Positions 34,301 through 46,700 of a DNA stretch of 64,000 nt are shown here, one piece after another. The position numbers and the translations under genes are program-made. Every line of letters starts with the position of its first letter. The first letter of the stretch is position 1. The notes beneath the pieces were generated by a model. The model had not been told where the DNA came from. It did not search any database and was given only the letters and a program-made list of their open reading frames with translations. The stretch is taken from contig OZ218957.1 in the NCBI GenBank assembly GCA_965112735.1, forward strand, positions 2,480,001-2,544,000, given 5' to 3'. Origin of the DNA: Phaeosaccion multiseriatum (lineage: Eukaryota > Ochrophyta, other classes).

Positions 34301-37300
34301 CTCCTCCCCCCCCCCTCCTCCTCCTCCTCCTCCTCCTCCTCCTCCATCTCCATCGCCATCACTCTGTCCTCCTCCCTTGCCACCCTCCGTGTCATCCATG
34401 ACGGTGAAGGTGAGTTGGTAGCGCTGCAAGAAGCGGAGGAGCTTCCTGTCCGTGGTCACAGGGAAGCTCATGGCGTGCGAGAAGGAGGGGTCTCGGCTTG
34501 CGGGGATGACGGGAGTAAACACGTCCTGGAAACCCAACAGCTGCGGTGTGTGTGGTGTGTGTACATGCGTGTGTGGTGTGTGTACATGTGTGTGTGGGGG
34601 GGGGGGGGGTATTTGTGTGTGTGTATGTGTGCGTGTGTGTGCGAATGCAGCGAGGCAGCGAGAAGAAATAAGACATCAAAGAAAACACATTGATCACAAC
34701 AAGGGGTGAGAGGGGAGACACGCTGCTTTTCCTTCCTGTTCCTCCTTGTGCAATTCCATCCATCTGTCAATTCCTCTGTAGGAGAGACATCATCGCTACT
34801 CCTCTGCCTGTCTCTTCCCTCCACGGCTCGAGTCTAGCCCCCCCCCCCATCCCTCTCTCCCTCCCTCTCCTTCCCTCCCTCCCCCCCCCCCTCCCCCTCT
34901 CCCTCCTTCCTTCCTTCCCTCCGTCCCTCCGTCCCTCCCTCCCTCCCTCCCCCTCTCTTACCTGGTAGTGCACATAAGGATTAGGAGGGTCATAGCTCCC
35001 TCCCCCTCCCCCTCCCACCCTTGCCACGAGTCCCTCCGCGCCCTTCACCACCACCTCGAGCTCGTTCTGTAGTCTCGCCTCTTCCGCCGCAGTCATCCCT
35101 GCCATCCCCCCACTCCCTCCTCCTCCTCCTCGTCCTCCCGCCTGCCCAATCGCCTGCCCGTATGCTTGTCCCAAGCTTCGATCCACCGCCTCCAGCCGAG
35201 CCCTTTCTTCGGGGTGCCTCTCCAGGAAGAGCGCGTAAAGCTCCGTCACAGGCACCGCCATACGAAGCTCCACATGGACGTGACCCACCACCGCACCCAC
35301 CACCTGCCCACCCACCCCTTCTCCTCCTCCTCCTCCTCCTCCTCCTCCTCCTCCTCCTCCTCCTCCTCCTCCTCCTCCTCCTGCCACACGGACAGATAGC
35401 AGCGGCTCTGCCTGCAGCACCACTCTCGGTTTGGCCTTGAGTAGGCCGGACAAGTTGATACGCGCCCTTGCCAGCAGCTCAAAGTCCGCTGCTCGTGTCT
35501 GGTTGAGCTCCAGTACGAGCCCCTCGCTGCCCAGGTAGCGAAGGAATAAGTCGTCCACCGCGACTTTAAAAGTCGTGGCAAAGTCGAAGGCCGGGGAGGA
35601 GCCGGGGAGGAGCTGCGTGGCTTGGGATTCGTAGTCGAAGAAGTCTAGCACCATGAAACTGTTGGGGTGGGGGAGGAGGAGGAGGCGGAGGAGGAGGGGG
35701 GGGGGGGGATGGGGTGTGAGAGAGAGAAGGAAGCATGCTTGCTTACCGACCTACCCACCGGCCTGTCTGCCTACCTGCCCACCCAACCCCTCGGCACCCC
35801 CTTCTCATACGCCTCTGCCCGACCAGAGTCAGAGCCCCTCCCCCTCCCTCCATCCACTGCCATCTCATCGCCCACCTGGAGGCTCCGGCACTAACGACGC
35901 CCTCTTCAAGCTCGGCCCCCACCACCCACACCTCCACAACGTTCTCGTCAGCAGAGAAGTCTCCCTCGGCCATCTCGTCCAGGAGGGAGTTGTTGTCGTC
36001 GTCATCGTCGTCCATAGAGCCTGGGAGGGGAGTAGGGGAGGGGAGTAGGGGAGGGGAGTAGGGGAGGGGAGTAGGGGAGGGGAGTAGGGGAGGGGAGAGG
36101 AGGGTAGAGGAGGGAGGGGAGGGGAGGGGAGGGGAGAGGAGGGGAGGGGAAGGGGAGAGAGAAGGAAGGGGAGGAGACGAAGGGGAGGGGGGGTGAGGAG
36201 GGACGAAGGGGAGGGGAGGGAAGGGGGGTGGGGGGGCGAAGGGGGGAGGGAAGGGATGGAGGGAGGGAGGGAGGGACGGCGGGAGAAGGGCAGGCAGTGA
36301 AGTGAGTGCGGAGATGCAGCAGCGGTACTTCAGCAAAGAGCGCGCCCTCCCCTCCAGACTGTGTGTCTGTGTGTCTGTCTGTCTGTCTGCTACCGTATCA
36401 CCAACTGCTGTACCACTCACCGCGCCGCTTCCTTCTACCCCCGTAGTTGGCTTGCTTGACCTGAGCCTCTAAGCGACGCACTCTCCCAAGTCGCTCGAGA
36501 GCAAGGGCTTCGAAGTCGCTCAGCTTCTGCGTCAGCTGTGGAGAGAGGAGGAGGAGGAGGAGGAGGAGGAGGGGGGGGTGAGGGAGTGGTGATGGTGGTG
36601 GAAGAGGAGGAGGAGAAGAAGGAGGAAGATGTGAGAAGAAGAAGAAGAAGAAGAAGAAGAAGAAGAAGAAGAAGAAGAAGAAGAAGAAGAAGAAGAAGAA
36701 GAAGAAGAAGAAGAAGAAGAAGAAGAAGAAGAAGAGAAGAAGAAGAAGAAGAAGAAGAAGAAGAAGAAGAAGAAGGCATCTCTCGTACCTCTCTTCTGTC
36801 GCTGCCCGCCCTCTTGGTGAGGCTCTCCATCTCCAAATGAAGATCCCTATTGATGCTCATCTGAGCCTTAAGCATCCTCTCGGCCCGCTCCACCTCCCTC
36901 GTCACACTCAAATTGGCCACTTGGAGCTGCTGCAGTTTACGTCTCAGTTTGGGCACAGTGTCCATGTCATCTCCCTCTCCATCGTCGCCATCTGCGTCTT
37001 CTAGGAAGGAGAGGTTGGTGGGGTCGAGGCGTCGCCGCCGGACAAGGGTGAGGGCTTGTTCGAGCTCGGCCATGTCGATGTCCTGTGAGGAGGAGGAAGG
37101 CAAAAGAAGGGAGTTAGTTGGGGAAGGAAGACAAGGAGGAGGAGGAGGAGGAGGAGGAGGAGGAGCAGGAGGAGGAGGAGGAGGAGGAGGAGGAGGAGGA
37201 GGAGAAAGACAGAGAAGGGAGTAGGCAGAGGAAGGAAGGAGGCGCTACCTAAGTCGGGCGCAAGGAGGACATCCATCTCTAGACCGTCTCCCTCGGGCCC

Positions 37301-39881
37301 TGCATCTCTTTTTCCTCTCTAGACCGTCTCCCTGCATCTCTTTTTCCTCCCCAGAACAAACCAAAGACGCAACGGGACTATCCACCCACCCACCGACCCA
37401 TCCACCCACCCACCCACTCCCTTCCTCCCTCCCTCACTCACATCGTCTCCCGAGTAAAGCTTCATGGTGTCCGCAAGTACCGCTGCCCCTGCCTCCGCCT
37501 CGTTGTGCCGGATGCGAAGCTCCTGCAGGGCCCTCTCTGCCCTGAGCTTGTCCTCTCGGAGCTTGTTTGCCTGTTTCTGTAACGCCACCAGGGCCGCGTG
37601 GTGCGTCTGGGCAGTCTCCTGTTGTGTGATTTGTGTGTGTATGTGTCGAGTGATTGATGGGATGGCGGGGGGGGGGGAGTTAAGTTCAGCAGTTGATGAT
37701 ACAGGGCACGGCACAGAACAGCACACGGCAAAACGGAGGATAGAGGCATATGGGCAGGTGTACATTGCGCACGAGCGTGGCGAGGAGTGTAGCCCTGCTC
37801 TTCTCCTGCTGTACCACCAACTGCTGCATCCTGCCTGCTGCCGCTGCCGAGCGCTGTCGGTCTGTACCCCCCCCCCCTTCCTCCCCTCCGCCCATGTACC
37901 TGCAGATGCTGAATCTTGAGCTGACTGGCGTGATCCTCCCTCTCAAGTTCGAGCAGCCTCTCGGCCCTCTCCTGATTCTGAAACGCCGCGCTGATGAAGG
38001 GGCTCTCGCAGAGACGAGTCACCTGTTGTTGTCGTCGTCGTACAGTAAAGCAAGCACAGAAAGACCAAAGTTAGAAGTAAGTAAGTAAGTAAAGGAAGGG
38101 AAGCAAGAGCAAGACAAGGCCAAGCAAGCAACGAAAGCAAAGACCAAAGCAAAGCGAATAAGACTAAAGAATCAAGGAGGCCAAGCAAGGGAAGTGCGTG
38201 AAGAGGGGAGGACGAAGCAAAGCAAGGCAAGCAAGGCAAGCAAGTTGGTGGTACAGCAGACAAGCAAAGCCCGCAGACAGTAAGGAGAGCAATCAAGCAC
38301 GTTTGAGAGAGACGCACACTCATATCCACCCACTCATTCACCCCCTATCCCATCCACCCACCCACCCACCCACCCATCCACCCACCCACCCACCATTCAC
38401 CCCCTATCCCATCCACCCACCCATCCACCCACCCACCTACCCACCACCCACCCACCGACCCACCCACCCACCCACCCACCTACACACACACACACTGCTA
38501 TCCATCCACTGCCACCCACCCATCCACCCACCCACCACCCACCTGCTCCTCCAGCGTTCGGTTGCCTGCCCGCAGCTCTGCCACTGTCTCCTCGAGGTCT
38601 GCCGCCCTCGCGCTTTTCGCCTCCGCCACGTCCTTCTCGTGCTGCGCCTCCTGTTGCAGACAGTTACAGTTACACAGTTATACGGTTTCAAGTTTCAGTT
38701 GAATTGGCTTTGTTCGTTAGCCAACACCTCAACGGGACCAAACCAACTCTTTCGAGTCGATATTGCGGATCGATATTTTGTATCGTGGGATCGATGATTT
38801 GTATCGTGGGATCGATGTTTTGGTTCAGGTCTGTCTATTGGACACAACAGAGAGAGCAGAACCCTCCCAACCCTCCCCACCCCTTCCTACCCCACCCCAA
38901 CCAACCCCACCTAACCCACCCAACCAACCCCACCAACCCCACCTAACCCACCCAACCAACCCCACCTAACCCAACCAACCCCACCTAACCCAACCAACCC
39001 CACCTAACCCACCCAACCAACCCCACCTAGCCCACCCAACCAACCCCACCCAACCCACCCAACCAACCCCACCTAACCCACCTAACCAAACCCACCTAAC
39101 CCACCCAACCCAACCCAACCTAACCCACCCAACCCAACCAACCCCACCTAACCCACCCAACCAACCCAACCTAACCCACCCAACCCAACCCAACCTAACC
39201 CGTCCAACCCAACCAACCCCACCTAACCCAACCCAACCCAACCCCACCTAACCCAACCCCACCCAACCCATCCCAACCCAACCCAACCCAACCCAACCCA
39301 ACCCACCCCACCTAACCCAATCCAACCCAACCCAACCCAACCTAACCCACCCAACCCAACCAACCCCACCTAACCCAACCCAACCCAACCCCCCCAACCC
39401 CCCCAACCCAACCCAACCCAACCCAACCCACCCCATCCAACCCAACCCCACCTAACCCACCCAACCCAACCCAACCTAACCCAACCAACCCCACCTAACC
39501 CACCCAACCCAACCCAACCAACCCCACCTAACCCAATCCAACCCAACCCACCCCACCCAATCCAACCCAACCCAACCCAACCCAACCCCACCTGCAACGC
39601 CCTCCTGAGGTCCCTGAGCTGTCGATTGCCCTCCTCCAAGCGCTCCACCGACCCTCCATGAAGGTCTGCCATGGCTCGACTTCGGGCCTCGAGGTGGTCG
39701 TAGCGTGTCTGCAGGAGCTGCATTTTGGCACGAGCGTCACGGAGCTCGCGTTCGACACTCTCCACCTCCTCGTCTTTTGTTTGGTGAGGGTGAGAGGGTG
39801 AGAGGGTGAGGGTGAGGGTGAAGGCGGGGGTGGGGGTGAGGGTGAGGGTAAGGGTGAGGGTGAGAGTGAGGGCGAGGGTGA

Positions 39882-39938
<57 letters not shown>

Positions 39939-40894
39939 GGAGGGGGAGCGCGAGGGTGGGGGGAGGGTGGGGGGAATGAGAGGCTAGTTCGATCGTGCAT
40001 ACTTTTGGTTCCACGGAATGAGAGGGTAGTTCGATCGTGCATACTTTGGTTCCACACAATTCTAGCAACAGGGGTGTGAGGGGGGAGGCTCCCAACAACA
40101 GCTCGCTCAACCTCAAACTCTCTTACTCCTTCTCCTCAAAAGCATCCCGACGCACCCACTCACGCACCGACTCACGCACGTACTCACCCACTTGTCCTGA
40201 TGTCTTGCTCCTCCTGGCGGCCGCTGCAGCTGCCATGGGAATGTCTCCCTCCTCCTGTGGTCCTATCGTATCACCACCTGCCATACGTGCTGAACGCAGA
40301 GAAGCGTTCTCATCCCTGGCCTTCTTAAGCTGTACCTCAGCGGCAAGTACCCTCTCTCTGAGCTGATCCACCAACTGCATGAGTTTCCGAGCTGGGAGGT
40401 CTCCCCCTCCCAAGTCGTCCATCGAGACACGCACCCCCTCCTCTTCATCATCCCCTCCTCCTCCTCCTCCTCCCCCCCTTGCTTTGAGAGACACGTGTTC
40501 GTTGCTGCAGTGTGTCCTTGCCCCCCTCTTTGAGGGAGAGGACGGTCCTCTGCTATTGCTCCTCGCCCCCCCGCGGGTGCTGGTGTTGGTTCCGTGGGTG
40601 AGGCCTGTGCTTCTCGCTGTTCCTCCTGGAGGTAGGGCGCGAGAACGCGCAAGCCGGGCGCTGGACACCTATGGGGGGGGGGGGGGAACGAGAGAGGGAG
40701 GGGGAGGGGGAGAGGGGGAGAGGGGGAGACAGATAAAGATAAAGAAGATAAGGCCACAAAGAGAAGGTGGAAGGGCGGGTGGCGGGTGCGGCGCGTGTGA
40801 GCATTAGAGAAGAGAGGGAAGGAAGGAAGGGAGGGAGGGAGGAGGAGGAAAGCACGGCCCTTGCAGGGCTTGACAACGACGCTTTGGGATAGAC

Positions 40895-40942
<48 letters not shown>

Positions 40943-42381
40943 CCTCTCTGCTTTTACCTTCTTCTTCTCCTTCTCGAGTGCCTGAGTCAAGCCCTGGTTC
41001 TTGGCCTTGAGCTCTCCATTCTCCTTGTGCAGCTCCTTGTTGCGGCTCTGAAGATCGTCAACCATCTCCTCTAGCTCCTTGTTGCGTGGCCCACCGGGGA
41101 CTGTAGCAGGAGCAGCAGTTGGTGATACAGCAACAGCAAGTGGTTGGTACATGCAGCAGCAGTAGTGAAGTGGAGTGTTCGTGCACGGAAGCACGCGCGA
41201 AGGAAGGGCAGGGGGGGGGCGGAGGGAGGGAGGGGGGGACGGAGTTAGGTAGGTAGGTAGGTAGGGAGGGAGGGAGGTAGGAAGGGAGGGAGGGAGGGAG
41301 GGAGGGAGGTAGGAAGGGAGGGAGGGAGTGAGTGAGTGAGTGAGGGAGGGATAGAGGGAGGGAGGGAGGGAGGGAGGGAGGGAGGGAGGGAAGGAAGGAG
41401 GGAGGGAGGGAGGGAGGGAGGGATAGAGGGAGGGAGGGAGGGAGGGAGGGAAGGAAGGAGGGAGGGAGGGAGGGAAGGAGGGAGGGAGGGAGGGAGGGGG
41501 ATATCGACCCCCCAGAGAGATTGTGTGTGACGGTGTGACGGCGCTGCAATACAGCTTTCTGGCTCAGCACTGCAAGACAGTGGTATACACTTCCACTTCG
41601 GTCGTCAATATGCATCATCAACGGCTGATCGATGCACCCACCGACCCACCCACCGACCCACCCGCCCGGTGTGCTGGCGTGACAGCGCTGTAAAGTGAGC
41701 GTCTCTCCCTCCCTCCCTCCCCCCCTCCCTCTCTCCCCCTCCCTCCCTCCCTCCCTCCCTCCCTCCCTCTTTCTTTCTATGCCTTTATCTCCCCCCCTCT
41801 CGCTCCCTCTGTACCCACCTACCCTGCCTGGTGTGTGGGTGCCGCCCATACTGTCCTCTCTCCCTCTCTCTCTCCCTCTCTCTTTCTCTCTCCCTCTCTC
41901 TCTCTCTCTCCCCCTCTCTCTCTCTCCCTCTCTCTCTCTCTCTTCTCTCTGCCCTCTCTCCCTCTCTCTCTCACACACACACTCTCTCCCTCCCTCATTT
42001 TTAGCATGGACGGCACCTGCCTGGTGTGTGGGTGCCGCCCATGCCTCTCTCTCTCTCGTTCTTTCTTCTCTCTCTGCCCTTTCTCTCTCTCTTCTCCCTG
42101 CCCTCTCCCTCTCTCTCACACACACACTCTCTCTCTCCTTGCCTTCCTCCCCCTTCCTCATCTTAAGCCCACCTGGTGTGTTGGTGCCGCCCCCGCCGTC
42201 GTCGTCGATGCGCTTCTTGAGCTTCATGAACTTCTCGATCTGGGCCAGCTTCGTATTCATACTGCAGCGGATAGGGCAGGAGAGGAGAGGAGGAGGAGGA
42301 GAAGAAGGAGAAGAAGAAGGAGGAGGAGAAGATGATGATGAAGAAGAGAAGAAGAAGGAGAAGAAGAAAAAGCAGAAGATC

Positions 42382-42415
<34 letters not shown>

Positions 42416-42710
42416 AGAAGAAGAAGAAGAAGAAGAAGAAAAGAGGATAGGGCAGTAAGCGTGGGCGCAGAGGAGAACGTTCCTCTTTCTCCGTTCTGTT
42501 AAATCTTTGCCCTTCCGTTTCTCACCATCGTATTGTTTGCTCCTGCTCGTTTGCCCGAGACGTGAGCCCCCTGTGCTGATCTCTCAGCCGCAGGTAACGC
42601 TCCTCCCATGACAGCTCTGGCTCCGTCATCGTTTGTGCTGGAGTGAGTGCAGCACCAGGATGAGGGCAAGGGGGTCGCCCCAACTGCCGCAGGATCTGAT
42701 GCCTTTCTTT
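27375..42710 (-). CDS. RPGRIP1L-like transition-zone protein fused to a giant EF-hand array
   Basis: Fifteen exons in phase: 42710-42526, 42261-42173, 41100-40958, 40668-40188, 39773-39592, 38650-38543, 38022-37900, 37618-37442, 37082-36789, 36535-36421, 36020-35876, 35658-34962, 34540-33953, 33663-28512 and 28294-27375, giving about 3,132 residues; the extreme 5' end was not found. The N-terminus ([17 protein letters not shown]...) and coiled coils (to about residue 650) follow the RPGRIP1/RPGRIP1L pattern. Two C2 domains follow: [16 protein letters not shown]...[12 protein letters not shown]...VDDLFLRYL...[16 protein letters not shown], and [12 protein letters not shown]...NPYVHYQ...FTVMDD. 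From about residue 1070 come roughly twenty EF-hand units; canonical loops include [60 protein letters not shown] and [12 protein letters not shown]. An IQ-like helix ([16 protein letters not shown]) lies inside. The family sits at the ciliary transition zone. One EF-hand spans the 33953/33663 junction, which argues for a single protein. Confidence 0.78.
36630..36776. repeat. (GAA)n microsatellite
   Basis: About 145 bp of AAG/GAA trinucleotides within an intron of the RPGRIP1L-like gene. Confidence 0.95.
37130..37203. repeat. (GGA)n microsatellite
   Basis: GGA trinucleotides in the intron upstream of the exon starting at 37082. Confidence 0.95.
38345..38540. repeat. CCAC/CCCACCCAT minisatellite
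   Basis: Tandem CCAC with a duplicated block (CACCCCCTATCCCATCCACC at about 38338 and 38397), in an RPGRIP1L-gene intron. Confidence 0.85.
38880..39591. repeat. ~710-bp AACCC/CACCTAACCC minisatellite
   Basis: Degenerate array of CCCAACC, CCAACCAACCCCACCTAA and CCCACCC blocks filling most of the intron between exons 39773-39592 and 38650-38543. In the transcribed strand it reads GGTTGGGTTAGGTGGGG, G-rich like telomeric or G-quadruplex DNA, and it ends exactly at the 5' splice site (39591). Confidence 0.9.
39781..39958. repeat. (GGGTGA)n minisatellite
   Basis: Hexamer GGTGAG/GGGTGA repeats directly upstream of the exon at 39773; in the transcribed strand CACCCT repeats form the pyrimidine tract. 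Confidence 0.9.
41221..41507. repeat. (GGGA)n with GGTA and GTGA variants
   Basis: Purine-rich tetranucleotide array in an RPGRIP1L-gene intron. Confidence 0.9.
42280..42446. repeat. (GAA)n / GAAGGA microsatellite
   Basis: AAG-rich array in the intron between the first two traced exons of the RPGRIP1L-like gene. Confidence 0.9.
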
Positions 42711-43285
42711 CTAACAAAAGCCCATTGCAGCGGGTCAAACTGCCTCCTCCTGCACCTTCCCCCTCCACTTCAGCTTCTCGGAGGCACCCCGCCTCAACGC
42801 GTCTCTGTGCAGGCCGTAAGTAGTCTTTTTAAAGAGAGGGGCAAGGTTACTGGCCAATTCACAGACCGGATTCCAACTTGCGAGGATAAACGGTTAATAT
42901 TCTCTTTCTCTCACATTTATGATTTGAGTTCGCGTTTGATACTCTGTCTCTCTCTGTGTGTCACTCACTCACTCACTCACTCACGCACGCTTTCTCTCTC
43001 TCTTGGCTCTCCTGGTGCATGCATTCAACAATCAATCCCCCCCCCCCCCCCCCTCAACCAAAATCATCGTTACAACCACGAAGGTCCTGTCATATGATTC
43101 TTTTCTCTTTTCGCTTGTCACATGCCTGAGATCCATGCCACTTCATGCCCATCCCACCCTCTCCCCCCCCCCCCCCTTTCATCCCAGTCGATTCGAAGAG
43201 TGTGAGTTCTTACATAACGCATCCCCCCCCCCCCCTCCTACCCTCCCAATTTGACTTACTGAACTCTCTCTTCTCTACCCACCCA

Positions 43286-43321
<36 letters not shown>

Positions 43322-43484
43322 TTCTTCTTCTTTTCTTACTTCTCCTCCTCCTCCTCCTCCGTGCCCTCCTTCGGCTTCAACACAAACAACCAAGAAAGCA
43401 GATAGCATCTGCCATCTGCCCACCTGTCCTCACCAAGACAGACTGCCTGACTGCCCTGAACAGACTGACGTTTGACTGAGGTCA
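42711..43484. other. Region upstream of the RPGRIP1L-like gene
   Basis: Should contain the 5' exon and promoter of the minus-strand gene and the 3' end region of the DnaJ gene. It holds C-runs (43037-43052, 43163-43176, 43224-43233), CTCA and (ATC)n repeats (43286-43320). No start exon could be identified. Confidence 0.4.
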
Positions 43485-43680
43485 TCATGCTGCCTTCGAC
43501 CTCTTGTCCCCCTTGCCCTTAACCTTGCTGGCCCTGTTCCCACTGCCTCCTCCTTGCTTCCTCTGTAGCACCTTGAGTTGATCGTACAAGACTGCCTCCT
43601 CCTTGGTGGGTTTCAGCGGAATCTCCACCTGTTGGATTCACACGTCCACATCGATTATCGACGTATGTAAGTGAGTAATA

Positions 43681-43711
<31 letters not shown>

Positions 43712-46700
43712 GAAGGAAGGAAGGAAGAAAGGGAAGGCACCTCAAGTGAATTCGATATCAGTTAAGAGAGGAGTGGAAGGTTTAGAAACACTCCAAAATT
43801 CGCTCTGGAGACAAAAAGACCAAAAAACAAAAGGGTATCCCAGAGTACAGTACGTCGAAGAAAGAGTGGCAGAGTAAGCCCAGCACTTGCGTCGTATCCG
43901 CGGTCACCTCCATCATGTCAGGCTGTCCAGATCAATAGACCTTAACCAATCAATCGATCAATCAGTCCATCCATCAATCAATCAGTCAATCAATCAACCG
44001 TCTCCCAATGTCTGTCCCCCCCTCGAATCCCCTCCTTCGTGAAACTCCAAACTCACCTTGACGTTAACGTACTGGTCGCCTCTATTCTTGGGATTGTCCA
44101 AGGAAGGGACACCCTTGCCCCTGATTCTCAGCGTCGTGTTGGGCTGCGTGCCTGTTGGCGATCCACAACACAATCACAGGAGGCGCGTTTCTAAGTCAAT
44201 GAATGGCCCAGGCCCATGCAGACATAGACAATGCGATGAGAACAAACCAACCAACCAACCGACCCTTCACACACACACACACACACGCGCGCACACACAC
44301 ACAGAGAGAGAGACACACCTGCGGGGATCTTCATCTGCACGTCACCGTCGATGGTGGTGACGAGCACCTCGTCGTTGCCGAGGATGGCGTCAAGGTAACT
44401 CACAGGCACGTCGGTGAAGATGTCCGTCCCCTCCCTGCGGAACCGCTTGTCCCTGGCCACGGAGATGAACACGTACTGTGTGTGTGTGTGCGTGTGTGTG
44501 TGCGTCGAGAGGAGTATTTGTACGGGATGAGAGAAGTACGGGGTGGGGGTTGGATGGCAGTGGATGGAAATGGACGGCGGTGGATGAGGGCTTAAGACCT
44601 ACAGAAACGAGAGCACAAGAGCGAGCTAGAGGGGGGCCGGGGGGCTGTAGGGGGAGAGAGAGAGAAGAGAGAGAGTGACAGGCAGGGAACATTCCTTGGA
44701 TCGATTGAGGGTTGGTTCGATCGGCCTGAAACGCCTGAAACGTTCCCTCTGAGAGCGCCTCTGAGAGTCCTAAAACCTCCTTCCTTCCTTCCTTCCTTCC
44801 TGACTGACTCACCAGATCTCCGGATGGGCCTCCCTTGGGCCCTGCATCACCCTCTCCCTTGACGCGCAGCTTGTTTCCCTCGTCCACTCCCGCGGGAATG
44901 CGCACCTTCACCTGCTTGCTCCTCTCCACGACGCCCTTACTGAGAGCCGAACAGCCGCACAATCCAATCCAAGTCAAGCCATCCATTGCCATGACAGCAG
45001 CGAAGAGAGAGAGAGAGAGGAAGGGAGAGAGGAGAGAGAGGGGGGTGTGCATGCAAGCAGGATGGTGAATGCGTTAGCTTGTTGGAGGAGAGGTACTGAG
45101 GATGAGAAGGAAGGGACTGTGTCTCTCTCCTGCTTCTTCTTCCCCTCCCTCATCCTCATCCGCATCTGCTTCTTCTCCTCCTCCTCACCCCTTCCCTCAA
45201 CGACTGTGTCTCTCTCCTCCTTCTTCTTCCCCTCCTCCTCGCCCTCTTCCTCATCTGCTGCTCCTCCTCCTCACCCCCTCCCTCAATACACTCCTCCTCA
45301 GCTTCCCGACCTCCCCCCCGCCCTCCTGCTCCTCCTCCTTCTCCTCCTCCCCCCTCCCCCTTTCCTCCTCCTCCTCCTCCCCCTACTCCTCTACTCACCC
45401 ACTGCAAGACCCGCAATACTCCTCCACTTGCTCTCCGGTGCCTCTGCAGGCAGGGCAAGTAGTCTGCGATTGGAAGTTGCCCAGGGGGGTACGCTGCACG
45501 GCCATCACCACCCCTGGTTACGCGGGTGTGTGTGCGTGTGCGTGGTGTGTGTGCATGTATGTATGTATGTATGTATGTATGTATGTATGTATGTATGTAT
45601 GTATGTATGTATGTATGTACGTACGCATGTATGTACGTATGTATGTATGTATGTATGTATGTATGTGTATATGTGTGGTGTATTTGGCGGGGGCGGGGGG
45701 GTGCAGGGGGATAGGGCGGATAAGAGAGCGAGGAGAGAGACAGGAAGGGTGAGTGGTGTGCGTGTATCTCAAAAGAAAGCTTAAAAGCTTCCAACAACAG
45801 AAGGAAGGAAGGAAGGAAGGAAGGAAGGAAGGAAAGAAGGAAGGAGGGAAGGAAGGAATGAAGGAAGGAAAGAAGGAAGTAAGGAAGTAGCGCGTCCACC
45901 CCCACCCTCCGCCAAGTATCTTGCCCCTCCACCCCTCTGCCTCTCAGCCCCTCGACGCACGCACACACACACACACACAGGGAGAGCAAGACAGACAACC
46001 ACATTCCATTCCCTGCCAGCCCTCGGTCCCCCCCCTCCTCTCTCTTCCTCCCTCTCTGTCTCCCCCCCCCCCCTCCCCTCTCTCTCCCTCTTCTCCCTCC
46101 CTCCCTCCCCTCTCCTACACACAGCACAGCATCCCCCCAACCAACACCTCCAAACCCCAATCCCAAGCTCACCAGTCACACCCACCCACCCACCCACTGT
46201 CCTGACACCCACCCACCCACCCCCTGTCCTGACACCCACCCACCCACCCACCCACTGTCCTGACACCCACCCACCCACCCACCCACTGTCCTAACACCCA
46301 CCCACCCACCCACTGTCCTGACACCCACCCACCCACCCACCCACTGTCCTGACGCCCACCCACCCACTGTCCCGACACCCACCCACCCACTGTCCTGACA
46401 CCCACCCACCCACTGTCCTGACACCCACCCACCTTGTCCTCCACACTGTTGGCACGTGCTGACCTTGGCTCCAGGCTTGACCCCCGAGCCCGTGCAAGTG
46501 TTGCATGACTCAAAGTGCCTAATCCGCACTTTCTCCTCGCCTCCAAAGCACGCTGTATTGAAACTCAAATCCAAGTCCACTCGCAGATCGTCTCCCCTCT
46601 GTGGTCCCTGCGGCTGTCTTCCACCCCCGGGCCCCCTCCCTCCCCCTGCCCCTCCACCCCCGAAGAAGGTCTCGAAAAGGTCTCCCAAATCTATACCCAC

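Noticed and set aside
38880-39591. Interstitial telomere
   Set aside because: The blocks are AACCC/CACCTAACCC mixtures rather than a clean CCCTAA or CCCTAAA repeat, so a telomere origin cannot be claimed.
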